Shown here piece by piece: positions 16,419 to 24,972 of a stretch of 64,000 nt of DNA. Every line of letters starts with the position of its first letter. The stretch's first letter is position 1. The notes under the pieces were generated by a model that saw nothing but the letters and a program-made list of their open reading frames with translations, did no database searches and was not told the origin of the DNA. The position numbers and the translations under genes were made by a program. The stretch is from an uncultured Oscillospiraceae bacterium (lineage in GTDB: Bacteria > Bacillota > Clostridia > Oscillospirales > Oscillospiraceae), in the NCBI GenBank assembly GCA_947632005.1, contig CANRNU010000002.1:37002-101001 (forward strand). Reading direction: 5' to 3'.

Positions 16419-17474
16419 TCACAGTCCCGCTTTCATGAACGCGGCGGCCTCCTCCGTGGTCATGGACCGGATGGCGCACTGGCCGATGCGCTGGGGCACG
16501 ATGATGCGGATGGTCCCGCCGGAGCGCTTTTTGTCCGAGAGCATTCGCTCCATGAGGGCGTCGAAGGGGGCGTCCGTGTGGGTGGGCAGGCCGAATTTCT
16601 CCAGAAGAGCTTCCACCTGCTCCGGCACCTGTTCGGCGCAGAGGCCGGCCCTGGCGGCGGCCCGGCAGACAGTAGCCATGCCGATGGCCACGGCCTGGCC
16701 GTGGGACAGGGCAAAGCCGCTGTATGCCTCCGCTGCATGGCCCAGGGTGTGGCCCAGGTTGAGCAGGGCCCGGCGGCCGGTGTCCCGTTCGTCCTCTACG
16801 ACCACGTCCCGTTTCCAGGCTACGCACCGGGCAATCACAGCCTCCCGGTCAAATGCCTTTCCGTCCCGGTCCAGAAGGGAGAACAGGTCCTCGTCGAACA
16901 GGACGGCGGTCTTGATGATCTCGGCACAGCCGGAGGTGAACACATCCTCCGGCAGCGTGGAGAGCGTGGCTGTGTCGCACAGCACATGCCTCGGCTGCCA
17001 GAATGCGCCCATCATGTTCTTTCCGGCGGGCAGGTCCACGGCGGTCTTGCCGCCCACGGAGGAGTCCACCGCGGCCAGCAGGGTGGTGGGGATCTGGATA
17101 TAGCTGACGCCCCGCATGTAGGTGGCGGCGGCGAGACCGGCCAGGTCTCCCACCACGCCCCCGCCCAGGGCCAGGAGGATGTCGCTGCGGCTCATCCGGT
17201 GGGATGCGGTATAGTTCAGCAGGGCGACCAGGTTCCGGGAGGTCTTGCTGATCTCTCCGTGGGGGAGGGTGAAGGGCCTGCCGGTGAGACCGGCGGTCCT
17301 CAGACTGTACAGGGCGGTGCCGGCCCAAAGGGGACCCACCATGTCATCTGTCACCAGTATATACCTTTCTGCCCCGGGACACAAGGCCCGTATCTGTTTG
17401 CCCAGACCGGGCAAAATACCGGTGCCGATCTGCACATCGTAGGGAGCGGATACGGGCACATGGACGGTGCTCAT
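16419..17474 (-). CDS. aroB: 3-dehydroquinate synthase
   Basis: A 351-residue NAD- and metal-dependent enzyme that cyclises DAHP to 3-dehydroquinate. Motifs: ALGGGVVGDLAGLAAATYMRG (NAD loop), IPTTLLAAVDSSVGGKTAVD, GCAEIIKTA with metal Glu, and LNLGHTLGHAAEA and SHGQAVAIGM with metal His residues. ATG 17474 overlaps the tyrA stop as ATGA; longer starts add residues with no family match. Confidence 0.96.
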   Translation of the reverse strand: MSTVHVPVSAPYDVQIGTGILPGLGKQIRALCPGAERYILVTDDMVGPLWAGTALYSLRTAGLTGRPFTLPHGEISKTSRNLVALLNYTASHRMSRSDILLALGGGVVGDLAGLAAATYMRGVSYIQIPTTLLAAVDSSVGGKTAVDLPAGKNMMGAFWQPRHVLCDTATLSTLPEDVFTSGCAEIIKTAVLFDEDLFSLLDRDGKAFDREAVIARCVAWKRDVVVEDERDTGRRALLNLGHTLGHAAEAYSGFALSHGQAVAIGMATVCRAAARAGLCAEQVPEQVEALLEKFGLPTHTDAPFDALMERMLSDKKRSGGTIRIIVPQRIGQCAIRSMTTEEAAAFMKAGL

Positions 17475-18304
17475 CCGTCGATCTCCTCCTTCCGGCGCTT
17501 TCCATCTTCCAAAAGAGCGCACAGCCTGTCAAAATCGTTGGCGGCGATGGCGTCCCGATAGGCGGTCATGCTCCCGATGAAGGCGTCCATCTCCGCCAGC
17601 ATGTTCTCCCGGTTGTCCAAAATGAGTTCGCTCCACATGGGGGCGTTCAGCCAGGCCACCCGGGTCAGGTCCTTGTAGCTGCCGGCGGAGAAGCCCTTGT
17701 GCCGGGCGGCGGTGGGGCTTTTGATATAGCCGTTGGACACCACATGGCACATCTGGGAGGTGAAGGCGATCATCTCATCGTGCTCCTGGGCGGTGGTGAC
17801 GCTGATGCGGCCAAAGCCGGCGGGCTTCAACAGGGACTTCACCCGCTGCAGAAAGTCCGGGTCGTCGAACACCGGGGGCACGATGACCATGGTGGCCCGG
17901 TCATAGAGGGTGGCCCGGGCGTATTTGAAGCCGGAGAACTGGGTGCCCGCCATGGGGTGTCCCCCCACGAAGGTGAAGCCGTGCTTCTCGGCCAAGGGGA
18001 AGGCAAAGGCGCAGATCTCCCGCTTCACGCCGGTGCAGTCCATGACGATGCCGGTCTTGGAGAAGTCGTCGGCGTGGGCGGTCATATAGTCCATGGCGGC
18101 CTGGGGATAGAGGGAGATCAGCACCAGGTCACAGTCCCGGAGCCGGTCCGCCGTCAGCTCTCCGTCCACGGCCCCATCCAGCATGGCAAATTCCAGGGTG
18201 GAGCGGCTGCGGTTCCAGCCCAGGACGGTGACGGAGGGGTCCCGCTTGTAAGCCTTGGCCAGGGAGCCCCCGATGAGGCCCAGCCCCACCACGCCAACGG
18301 TCAT
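17471..18304 (-). CDS. tyrA: Prephenate dehydrogenase
   Basis: A 277-residue NAD(P)-dependent enzyme that makes 4-hydroxyphenylpyruvate for tyrosine. It begins with a Rossmann loop VGVVGLGLIGGSLAKAY (residues 3-19) and contains the substrate motif GGHPMAGTQFSGF (around 125-137). There is no C-terminal ACT domain, so feedback by Tyr through ACT is absent; leader attenuation may carry that burden. The start overlaps aroF by ATGA. Confidence 0.93.
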   Translation of the reverse strand: MTVGVVGLGLIGGSLAKAYKRDPSVTVLGWNRSRSTLEFAMLDGAVDGELTADRLRDCDLVLISLYPQAAMDYMTAHADDFSKTGIVMDCTGVKREICAFAFPLAEKHGFTFVGGHPMAGTQFSGFKYARATLYDRATMVIVPPVFDDPDFLQRVKSLLKPAGFGRISVTTAQEHDEMIAFTSQMCHVVSNGYIKSPTAARHKGFSAGSYKDLTRVAWLNAPMWSELILDNRENMLAEMDAFIGSMTAYRDAIAANDFDRLCALLEDGKRRKEEIDG

Positions 18305-19305
18305 GGCCGGACCACCTCCAGGATGCGCTTCATCTGCTGCATCAGCGAGTCGAACTGGGCGGGGGTCAGGCTCTGGGCCCCGTCGCACAGGGCGTGCAGC
18401 GGGTCGTTGTGTACCTCCACCATGATGCCGTCCGCCCCGGCGGCGGCCGCCGCCAGCGCCATGGAGGGCACCAGGTTGGAGTGACCGGTGGCGTGGCTGG
18501 GGTCCACCACCACAGGCAGGTGGCTCAGCTCATGCAGCACCGGCACACAGGAGAGGTCCAGGGTGTTGCGGGTGTATGTCTCATAGGTGCGGATGCCCCG
18601 CTCGCAGAGGATCACGTTCTCGTTGCCTCCGGCCATGATATACTCGGCGCTCATGAGAAGCTCCTTCAGGGTATTGGCCAGGCCCCGCTTCAGGAGGATG
18701 GTCTTGTTGGTGTGGCCCAGGCCCTTCAGAAGCTCGAAGTTCTGCATGTTCCGGGCGCCCACCTGGATCACGTCCACGTCCTGGAACAGGTCCAGGTCCC
18801 GCATATCCATGATCTCCGATACGATGGGCAGTCCGGTCTCTTTTTTCGCCTCGCTCAAAAGCTCCAGACCGGTGGCGTGCAGGCCCTGGAAGTCGTAGGG
18901 GCTGGTCCGGGGCTTGAACGCGCCGCCCCGCAGGAGCTTTGCGCCGCTGGCCTTCACGGACTCGGCGATGCCGATGATCTGATCCCTGGTCTCCACGGAG
19001 CAGGGACCGGCGATGACGGCAAAGTGGCCGCCGCCGATGGGGACGCCTCCCGCGTCCACCACGGTATCCTCCGGATGGAATTTGCGGTTGCATTTTTTGA
19101 AGGGCTCGCTCACCCGCTTGACGGACTGGACGATCTCCAGGCTCTCCAGAAGCTCCATGTCGATGTGGGCGGTGTCGCCCACCAGACCCAGGATGGTGTA
19201 CTCGGCACCCTCGGACACATGGACCTGGACGTCCTGTCCCTCCAGCCAGTGGATGAGGTGGTCCCGCTGCTCAGCGGTGGTATTGGGTTTCAAAACGGTG
19301 ATCAT
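18301..19305 (-). CDS. aroF: 3-deoxy-7-phosphoheptulonate synthase, type I-beta
   Basis: A 334-residue DAHP synthase, the first enzyme of the pathway (PEP plus erythrose-4-phosphate). Residues 1-70 form the ferredoxin-like N-terminal domain used for feedback inhibition in the I-beta class. The barrel follows with [45 protein letters not shown] and [11 protein letters not shown]. First structural gene of the operon; GGAGA sits about 10 bases upstream of the ATG. It follows the leader peptide and terminator. Confidence 0.96.
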   Translation of the reverse strand: MITVLKPNTTAEQRDHLIHWLEGQDVQVHVSEGAEYTILGLVGDTAHIDMELLESLEIVQSVKRVSEPFKKCNRKFHPEDTVVDAGGVPIGGGHFAVIAGPCSVETRDQIIGIAESVKASGAKLLRGGAFKPRTSPYDFQGLHATGLELLSEAKKETGLPIVSEIMDMRDLDLFQDVDVIQVGARNMQNFELLKGLGHTNKTILLKRGLANTLKELLMSAEYIMAGGNENVILCERGIRTYETYTRNTLDLSCVPVLHELSHLPVVVDPSHATGHSNLVPSMALAAAAAGADGIMVEVHNDPLHALCDGAQSLTPAQFDSLMQQMKRILEVVRP

Positions 19306-19330
19306 GGGTAAAACGGTCTCCTTTGCAAAA

Positions 19331-19360
19331 AAGCTGTGCAGCGTTTGCGCCGCACAGCTT
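19331..19360 (-). terminator. Attenuator terminator upstream of aroF
   Basis: On the minus strand AAGCTGTGCGGCG (19360-19348) pairs with CGCTGCACAGCTT (19343-19331) as a 13-bp stem with one G-U pair and a 4-base loop. It runs straight into a T tract and lies 26 bases upstream of the aroF ATG. Being between promoter and structural genes, it is an attenuator rather than an operon end. Confidence 0.88.
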
Positions 19361-19401
19361 GTGGTTTAGCTCCTGTCGCTTTCCTGCAGCACAAAGCACT
19401 A

Positions 19402-19458
19402 TTACTTCCGGAAAAAGTAATAGTAGGAATAATAGCTGCCAGAAAAGAAACGGTTCAT
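19402..19458 (-). CDS. Phe/Tyr-rich leader peptide of the aro operon
   Basis: An 18-codon frame reads MNRFFSGSYYSYYYFFRK and ends in TAA TAG. Nine of 18 residues are aromatic: four Phe (two FF pairs) and five Tyr (YY and YYY). AAAGGAG lies 9 bases upstream of the ATG, and a consensus promoter precedes it. An intrinsic terminator follows about 40 bases after its stop, before aroF. This is the classic layout of ribosome-mediated attenuation: stalling at Phe or Tyr codons when charged tRNA is scarce should favour read-through into the aro genes. Confidence 0.85.
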   Translation of the reverse strand: MNRFFSGSYYSYYYFFRK

Positions 19459-19484
19459 AGACGAACTCCTTTAGAATTTATTGC

Positions 19485-19513
19485 ATTATATGACCATTTT
19501 AGGGAATTGTCAA
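19485..19513 (-). promoter_or_regulatory. Consensus sigma-A promoter of the aro operon
   Basis: Minus-strand TTGACA (19508-19513), exactly 17 bases, TATAAT (19485-19490): full consensus. Transcription should start around 19478, about 20 bases before the leader ATG. Confidence 0.9.
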
Positions 19514-19549
19514 TCGCTTTTGATTTAAAATGTGAAAAACATGAGGGAT

Positions 19550-20677
19550 TCATGCGCTCATGGAGCTGCAGACGCCGCTGCCCGTCGCCGGATGCGGCAG
19601 AGCCTCAGGGACAGGGGCCGTCTGCGCCCGGCAGCGGCGGCGGGTGATCGCCCTGTCCCGAAGGGGGCGGTAGATCTTCGCCGCCAGCCGGAACAGCCGG
19701 TAGGCGATGGGACGGTAGGCCATGACCACCTCGCCGATGAATTCCGTCAGGTCACCGCCGAAGCGGCTCTTGAACAGGTACAGCCCGTTGGATATATCGG
19801 CTTTTTCCAGCACGCCCCGCAGGTCGTATACCGCGTCGCCCCGGGCCACGGCCCGGCGGATGGCCTCCCACTGCAGGAGATAGCTGGCCATCGTATCCCG
19901 GTGCCGGTCGGAGCTGGCCCCCACCGCATACCAGGTCTTGTTGCCATAGTGGATGGGGATGATGCCGGCAATGGGCTCGTCCCCCACGTAGGCCAGCAGA
20001 AGGGACATATGCTCCGGCCCCAGCTCCTGCCACATCCGCTGGAAATAGGCCAGCGGCCGGACCAGAAACCGGTCCCGCCGGCCGGTCTGCTCCAGCAGGG
20101 AGTAAAACAGGGGCAGGCTGGCCGGAAGGGACGCCTCCCGTACGGTGACGCCCCGGCGCTGGGCCAGGCGGATGTTGTAGCGGAGCTTGGCGGAAAAGCC
20201 GGTCCACAGCTCCTCCGCGCTCTTGTCCCGGATGTTCAGCCGGAACACCTGCCGGGGCTGGATCATGTCCTCTGCCCGGTATGCCTCCCGGACCGTGTAG
20301 CCCAGGTCCTCCATGATGGAGCGGAAAGTCCCGTCGGAGCTGGACACGTCCGGCTCCATCCGCAGGGCCATGGCGTTGTATTTCCAGGCCAGCAGCTCCG
20401 CCCCTTCCGTCAGCTGCCGCAGGGCGTCGGCGTCATCCGTGTCGCACACCGGGCCCCGGGGGCTATACATCAGATTTCCAAAAAACGGGATCTTCCGAAT
20501 GAGTATGCTCAGACCACCGGTGATGTTTCCCTGACTGTCCTCCGCCAGGACGATCTCATTGGTCCAGCAGGACTTGACCCGGGCCCATTCCACCGATTGC
20601 TGGAAATTGCACCGTTCATGACGGCTCAGAAACTCCGTATAGAGACGCCGGGACGCCTCGTCGTTCACATAGCGCAT
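19550..20677 (-). CDS. FemAB-like peptidyl/aminoacyl transferase
   Basis: A 375-residue protein with two GNAT-like halves, as in FemA/FemB/FmhB (FemABX) enzymes that add amino acids from aminoacyl-tRNA to the lipid II stem peptide. Indicative segments: CNFQQSVEWARVKS near residues 23-36, SPRGPVCDTDD, AKLRYNIRLAQRRGVTVREA and ISNGLYLFKSRFGGDLTEFIGEVVM, the conserved FKxxFGG near the end. The amino acid used is not predictable. AAGGAGG lies 8 bases upstream. It lies just upstream of the aro promoter in the same direction but its own terminator is not obvious. Confidence 0.85.
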   Translation of the reverse strand: MRYVNDEASRRLYTEFLSRHERCNFQQSVEWARVKSCWTNEIVLAEDSQGNITGGLSILIRKIPFFGNLMYSPRGPVCDTDDADALRQLTEGAELLAWKYNAMALRMEPDVSSSDGTFRSIMEDLGYTVREAYRAEDMIQPRQVFRLNIRDKSAEELWTGFSAKLRYNIRLAQRRGVTVREASLPASLPLFYSLLEQTGRRDRFLVRPLAYFQRMWQELGPEHMSLLLAYVGDEPIAGIIPIHYGNKTWYAVGASSDRHRDTMASYLLQWEAIRRAVARGDAVYDLRGVLEKADISNGLYLFKSRFGGDLTEFIGEVVMAYRPIAYRLFRLAAKIYRPLRDRAITRRRCRAQTAPVPEALPHPATGSGVCSSMSA

Positions 20678-21129
20678 GGTCCATCCTCCTTTTTCGCTCG
20701 CAGCCGCGCGCTCTCATCTTGAAGAACGCCCGGGGCCTGCGAAATGTGACAAAGGTTACAATTCCTTTCCTTAATATGACGGCTGAGAAGACCTGCCGGT
20801 CACATATCCCGCTTCACACGGGCAATTTTATATCGCCGCGACGGGACCGGCGGTTCGCTGCTGGCTGTCATTTTTGTAACTGAGGCCATGGTAGGACGGG
20901 AATGTGAACGTATTGTGAACGCCCTCTTAGGCTTTTCTTAAGAATGGGGACGCCCCGCTTCCGTCGGAAGCGGGGCGTTGGGATATGAGAAAAAGGTATA
21001 CTTTTTAGCATAAACAAGCTTTGTCTATCTTACCACAACATATAGAACAATTCAAGGAACATTTTGTACCCATTGGTACATCCTCCGCTTGCAAAAAAGT
21101 ATACTTTTTGACAGGCAGGAGACCGGACA
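20678..21129. other. Intergenic region with hairpin and paired palindromes
   Basis: About 450 bases between divergent FemAB and MBOAT genes. It holds a strong hairpin (ACGCCCCGCTTCC/GGAAGCGGGGCGT, about 20950-20978), two related AT palindromes (AAAAAGGTATACTTTTT at 20990-21006 and AAAAAGTATACTTTTT at 21094-21109) and TGTACC/GGTACA (21065-21080). I see no gene; the 100 bases before the MBOAT start look regulatory. Confidence 0.6.
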
Positions 21130-22620
21130 ATGCTGTTCAATTCTCTGGAGTTTTTGATATTTTTCCCCGCTGTGCTGTGCGTGTGCTTTATTTTGCCAGC
21201 GAAAGTGCGATATATATGGCTGCTCATCGCCAGCTATTTTTTCTATATGTGCTGGAACGCCAAGTACGCCCTGTTGTTGCTGTTTTCCACGACAGTCACA
21301 TATCTCAGCGGCGTTTTCATGGATCGCGCGGAGAAAAGAGAAGGAATGCATACTGTCCGGAACAAGAAACTGTGTGTGGCGGGGAGCTTTGTGCTGAACC
21401 TGGGGGTCCTGTTCTTCTTCAAGTATTTTGACTTTGCCTTTACGAACCTGAGCCGGGTGATGACGCTGGTCCATATCCAACTGAATCGTCCGGCTTTTGA
21501 CATTTTGCTGCCGGTGGGCATCTCGTTCTACACATTCCAGGCTCTGAGTTATACCATGGACGTATACCGTAGGGAAGTAGAGCCGGAGCGAAACTTTCTG
21601 CGATATGCACTTTTTGTGTCCTTTTTCCCGCAATTGGTGGCAGGGCCAATCGAGCGGTCGAAAAGCCTGCTGAGGCAACTGGCGAAGGCACCGCGACCCA
21701 GCATTGACCGGCTACGGGACGGGACGCTTCTGATGCTCTGGGGGTACTTTTTGAAAGTGGTGCTGGCAGACCGGATTGCCATCGTAGTGGACACAGTGTA
21801 TGGGGCTCCGATGACATACGGGGGCTGGTATCTGGTGGTAGCAACGGTCCTGTTCGCGTTTCAGATCTACTGCGATTTTGCGGGGTATTCCACGATCGCC
21901 ATGGGAGCGGCGGAGATTTTGGATGTGCGCCTGATGGAGAACTTTGACGCGCCATATCTGGCACGGTCGGTAGGAGAGTTCTGGCGGCGGTGGCACATCT
22001 CCCTGAGCAGCTGGTTCCGGGATTATCTCTATATCCCGCTGGGAGGGAACCGGAAAGGAAGATGGCGGAAATACTGCAACGTCATGGCGGTATTTCTGGT
22101 GAGCGGGCTGTGGCATGGCGCCAGTTGGTCGTTTGTAGTATGGGGAGGACTGAACGGGCTGTACCAGGTGATGGGGGAGCTCGTGAAGCCGGTGCGGGAC
22201 CGCGCGGTAAAGGTATTGGGGCTGCACCGGGAGACGGTAGGACATAAGCTGCTGCAGACCGTCATGACTTTTTGCTTGGTGGACTTCGCGTGGATCTTCT
22301 TCCGGGGGAACGGATTCATGCGGTCGCTGGAGATCATCAGGAGCATGGTGACAGTGAAGAATCCGTGGATCCTGTTTGACGGGTCCCTGTACAAGCTGGG
22401 GGTGGAGCAGAAGGGGTTTCATCTGATGATAATGTGCATTGGTGTGCTGCTGCTAGCGGATATCTGCAAATACCGCGGGATACGGCTACGGGAGGTCATC
22501 GCAAGACAAGATATCTGGGTGCGGTGGCTGGTGTTCTCGCTGAGTGTATGCTTCATCCTGCTGGTGGGCATCTGGGGCCCTGGCTATGACGCACAGAGCT
22601 TCATCTACTTCCAGTTCTGA
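21130..22620 (+). CDS. MBOAT-family O-acyltransferase (AlgI/DltB-like)
   Basis: A 496-residue polytopic membrane protein with about 11 hydrophobic segments. It contains the family core: PVGISFYTFQALSYTMDVYRRE (about 134-155), FDAPYLARSVGEFWRRWHISLSSWFRDYLYIPLGGNRKG and the catalytic-His segment VSGLWHGASWSFVVWGG. Such proteins pass acyl groups across the membrane onto an extracellular polymer, with a secreted SGNH partner finishing the transfer; the next gene encodes that partner. CAGGAG sits 8 bases upstream. Polymer target is unknown. No dltA or dltC gene is present, so teichoic acid alanylation is unlikely. Confidence 0.92.
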   Translation: MLFNSLEFLIFFPAVLCVCFILPAKVRYIWLLIASYFFYMCWNAKYALLLLFSTTVTYLSGVFMDRAEKREGMHTVRNKKLCVAGSFVLNLGVLFFFKYFDFAFTNLSRVMTLVHIQLNRPAFDILLPVGISFYTFQALSYTMDVYRREVEPERNFLRYALFVSFFPQLVAGPIERSKSLLRQLAKAPRPSIDRLRDGTLLMLWGYFLKVVLADRIAIVVDTVYGAPMTYGGWYLVVATVLFAFQIYCDFAGYSTIAMGAAEILDVRLMENFDAPYLARSVGEFWRRWHISLSSWFRDYLYIPLGGNRKGRWRKYCNVMAVFLVSGLWHGASWSFVVWGGLNGLYQVMGELVKPVRDRAVKVLGLHRETVGHKLLQTVMTFCLVDFAWIFFRGNGFMRSLEIIRSMVTVKNPWILFDGSLYKLGVEQKGFHLMIMCIGVLLLADICKYRGIRLREVIARQDIWVRWLVFSLSVCFILLVGIWGPGYDAQSFIYFQF

Positions 22621-22633
22621 GGGGGACGTAAAG

Positions 22634-24052
22634 ATGAAAAGGAAAACTAAGGCGATCCTCTCCGGCCTGGTCATTGTGGCGATGACTGTGTCCATGCTGT
22701 CGTATCTGACAAAGCTGGTGGAAAATTGGGATGAGTATGGGAAATTCCGTTTGTTCCCATTTTACGAAGAGAAGGAAGACGTAGATGTTATATTTTTGGG
22801 AAGCAGTCACATGTATTGTACTGCGTTTCCAATGGAGTTGTGGCAGGACTACGGTATTACATCATTTAATATGGGGGTATCTTCCAGCTACTTGCCGGAG
22901 ACATACTGGGTATTGGAAAGTGTGTTGGAGCAGGATTCCCCCAAGATGGTGGTCGTTGATACTTTCTTATTGTCCGCTCCAGAAAAGGTTTCCTTAGATT
23001 CGGGGGCAACAGTGCATCATTTTTTGGACGCGGTTCCCTTTTCGATTACTAAACTTCATATGATACATGACCTTCTGTCGGGGACGGGATATTCCACAGA
23101 GTTTATATGGGATTTTATTGTATATCATGACAGATGGGAAACACTCACCGAGAATGATTTTAATCCGGTATCTTCTGTAGAAAAAGGTGCCAGTATGAAG
23201 ACAGGACTTTTTGTTGAGAAAAGACCAGAACTATCCAGTAACGATGAATTATTGAGCAGTGACGCGCTGGGAGTGAAATACTTAGAGCGAATACTGGATG
23301 TGTGCAGTGAAAATAATATTGATGTTCTGCTCACCTACATGCCGTTTTATTTCGATAAGTTTAGCGAGATTGAAGCAAATAGCATGGAGAAAATCGCAGC
23401 GGAACGTGGAATTAATTGTATCAACTTTCTAAAAAAGGAGAGTTTAACAAACTGGAAAACAGATTATTCTGATATTGGGCATCTTAATGCCTCCGGGGCA
23501 CAAAAAGCCACCGACTACCTAGGCCGGTATATCATGGAGCATTATGACGTTCCGGACCGGCGGGGGGACCCGAATTATGTAGGATGGTACGAAGACTACA
23601 AGCAATATACGCAATACAAGATCGGCACCATCGCCAGACAGTCCGAACTGCAGAACTATCTTATGCTGTTGTATGACAAACATCTCAGTCCTTGTATATA
23701 TCTTGCTCCGAACGACCTGTGGCGGGAAGACGAGATCTATTCGGCTCTGCTGGAGAATATAGGCATTGACCCGAGGGCGCTGCCGGAGGAACCGGTCCTG
23801 GCGGTGGCGGATCACATGGGGGGAGAGGTCTCATATCTTACTGTTGGGGAAACGGCTGACACCTGTTTTGGTAGCGTCGCTTTATTGCCGATGGATGGGG
23901 GATCCTGTTGCGTGCAAATCGACGGTTCGGAGGCACTTGTCATTTCCTCGGAAGTGGATGCCGGGGCGGTGGTCATCGACAACGCCGACGGATCCATTGC
24001 GACGTCAGCCTGTTTTGCTATAGCTGACACAACTGTCAATAAGGTGAGCTGA
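22634..24052 (+). CDS. SGNH-fold partner of the MBOAT acyltransferase
   Basis: A 472-residue protein with an N-terminal signal anchor (about residues 8-25) and a DltD/AlgX-like SGNH domain. Visible catalytic blocks are VIFLGSSHMY (Ser58 the likely nucleophile) and DIGHLNASG with Asp280 and His283. The C-terminal 170 residues form an extra domain. It starts 13 bases after the MBOAT stop, with GGGGGACG ahead. Codons from about 22750 to 23560 are clearly richer in A/T than the flanking genes, which suggests the domain was acquired. It probably acetylates an extracellular polysaccharide. Confidence 0.8.
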   Translation: MKRKTKAILSGLVIVAMTVSMLSYLTKLVENWDEYGKFRLFPFYEEKEDVDVIFLGSSHMYCTAFPMELWQDYGITSFNMGVSSSYLPETYWVLESVLEQDSPKMVVVDTFLLSAPEKVSLDSGATVHHFLDAVPFSITKLHMIHDLLSGTGYSTEFIWDFIVYHDRWETLTENDFNPVSSVEKGASMKTGLFVEKRPELSSNDELLSSDALGVKYLERILDVCSENNIDVLLTYMPFYFDKFSEIEANSMEKIAAERGINCINFLKKESLTNWKTDYSDIGHLNASGAQKATDYLGRYIMEHYDVPDRRGDPNYVGWYEDYKQYTQYKIGTIARQSELQNYLMLLYDKHLSPCIYLAPNDLWREDEIYSALLENIGIDPRALPEEPVLAVADHMGGEVSYLTVGETADTCFGSVALLPMDGGSCCVQIDGSEALVISSEVDAGAVVIDNADGSIATSACFAIADTTVNKVS

Positions 24053-24067
24053 GGATCATTCAGCAAC

Positions 24068-24097
24068 AGGCCCCGCCTCCCATAGGAGGCGGGGCCT
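24068..24097 (+). terminator. Terminator after the MBOAT/SGNH operon
   Basis: A 13-bp GC-rich stem (AGGCCCCGCCTCC/GGAGGCGGGGCCT) with loop CATA, followed shortly by TGTTTTTG. Confidence 0.88.
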
Positions 24098-24112
24098 GCC
24101 GGTGTTTTTGTG

Positions 24113-24874
24113 TCAGAAGAATGTCTCATAGACGACCCGGATGAAGAAGAGGCCCAGGACGATGCCGATGAGGGGCTTGACGATCTTTGAGCCCCTGGCG
24201 GTGAAGGAGCGGGCTCCCAGCCAGTTGCCCGCGATGCCGAAAAGACCCGCCGTGAGGCCGAGAGGAAGCCAGACCTGACCGTTGACGAGATAGGTGACCA
24301 GGGCGGCGATGTTGGTAGACAGGTTGATGACCTTGGTGGTCCCGGCGGCGTCGTTCAGGCTCATATGGGCCAGACCGGTGAGCAGCAGCAGCAGGAACGT
24401 GCCGGTGCCGGGACCGTAGAACCCATCGTAGACCCCGATCAGCAGGGCCAGAGCGCAGGCGATGGCGGTCGTCTTGCCGGCGGGCAGCGGGTCCTTCCCG
24501 GCGGTGTCGATGGCCTTGCTCCGAAATACGTAAAGGGCCGTCAGGGGCAGGACGAACAGCAGGATGATGCGAAAGACCTTGTCGTCCACCAGCAGTGCCA
24601 GGTTGGCCCCGCCCGCGGAGCCCGCCAGGGCAAAGACCGCGCACAGGGCGCACAGCTTCGGTCGGATGTAACCCGCTTTCCAGAATTTCACCGTGGTAAG
24701 GGTGGTGCCCATGGCGGAGCTGATCTTGTTGGTGCCGATGCTCATATGGACAGGCAGGCCGGCGATGAGATAGGCCGGCAGGGAGATGAGCCCGCCGCCG
24801 CCGGCGATGGCGTCCACAAAGCCCCCCAGAAAGATGAGCGGGCACACGATGAGGTATTGCATCCAAGGGGACAT
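24113..24874 (-). CDS. TSUP (TauE/SafE) family membrane transporter
   Basis: A 253-residue protein with about eight helices in two repeated halves, each carrying the TSUP pattern: FLGGFVDAIAGGGGLISLPAYL near the N-terminus and LLIGVYDGFYGPGTGTFLLLLL in the middle. Members export sulfite, sulfoacetate or other small sulfur and organic anions; substrate is unknown here. ATG 24874 is chosen because AGGAG is 6 bases upstream; the earlier ATG at 24916 overlaps the promoter region. Confidence 0.9.
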   Translation of the reverse strand: MSPWMQYLIVCPLIFLGGFVDAIAGGGGLISLPAYLIAGLPVHMSIGTNKISSAMGTTLTTVKFWKAGYIRPKLCALCAVFALAGSAGGANLALLVDDKVFRIILLFVLPLTALYVFRSKAIDTAGKDPLPAGKTTAIACALALLIGVYDGFYGPGTGTFLLLLLTGLAHMSLNDAAGTTKVINLSTNIAALVTYLVNGQVWLPLGLTAGLFGIAGNWLGARSFTARGSKIVKPLIGIVLGLFFIRVVYETFF

Positions 24875-24893
24875 GACAAGCTCCTGACTGCGG

Positions 24894-24922
24894 TTGACAG
24901 CAACCGGCATTTTCATTATAAT
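24894..24922 (+). promoter_or_regulatory. Promoter of the gamma carbonic anhydrase gene
   Basis: TTGACA (24894-24899), 17-base spacer, TATAAT (24917-24922), about 50 bases upstream of the ATG. It overlaps the divergent TSUP promoter. Confidence 0.85.
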
Positions 24923-24930
24923 TTCCCTAT

Positions 24931-24959
24931 ACTATACCCGGTCTGCGCGGGGAAATCAA
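24931..24959 (-). promoter_or_regulatory. Promoter of the TSUP transporter gene
   Basis: Minus-strand TTGATT (24954-24959), 17-base spacer, TATAGT (24931-24936). Confidence 0.7.
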
Positions 24960-24972
24960 GGAGAATATCGGT

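Noticed and set aside
21130..24052. dlt operon for teichoic acid D-alanylation
   Set aside because: No dltA or dltC gene; the SGNH partner is AlgX/DltD-like only in general fold.
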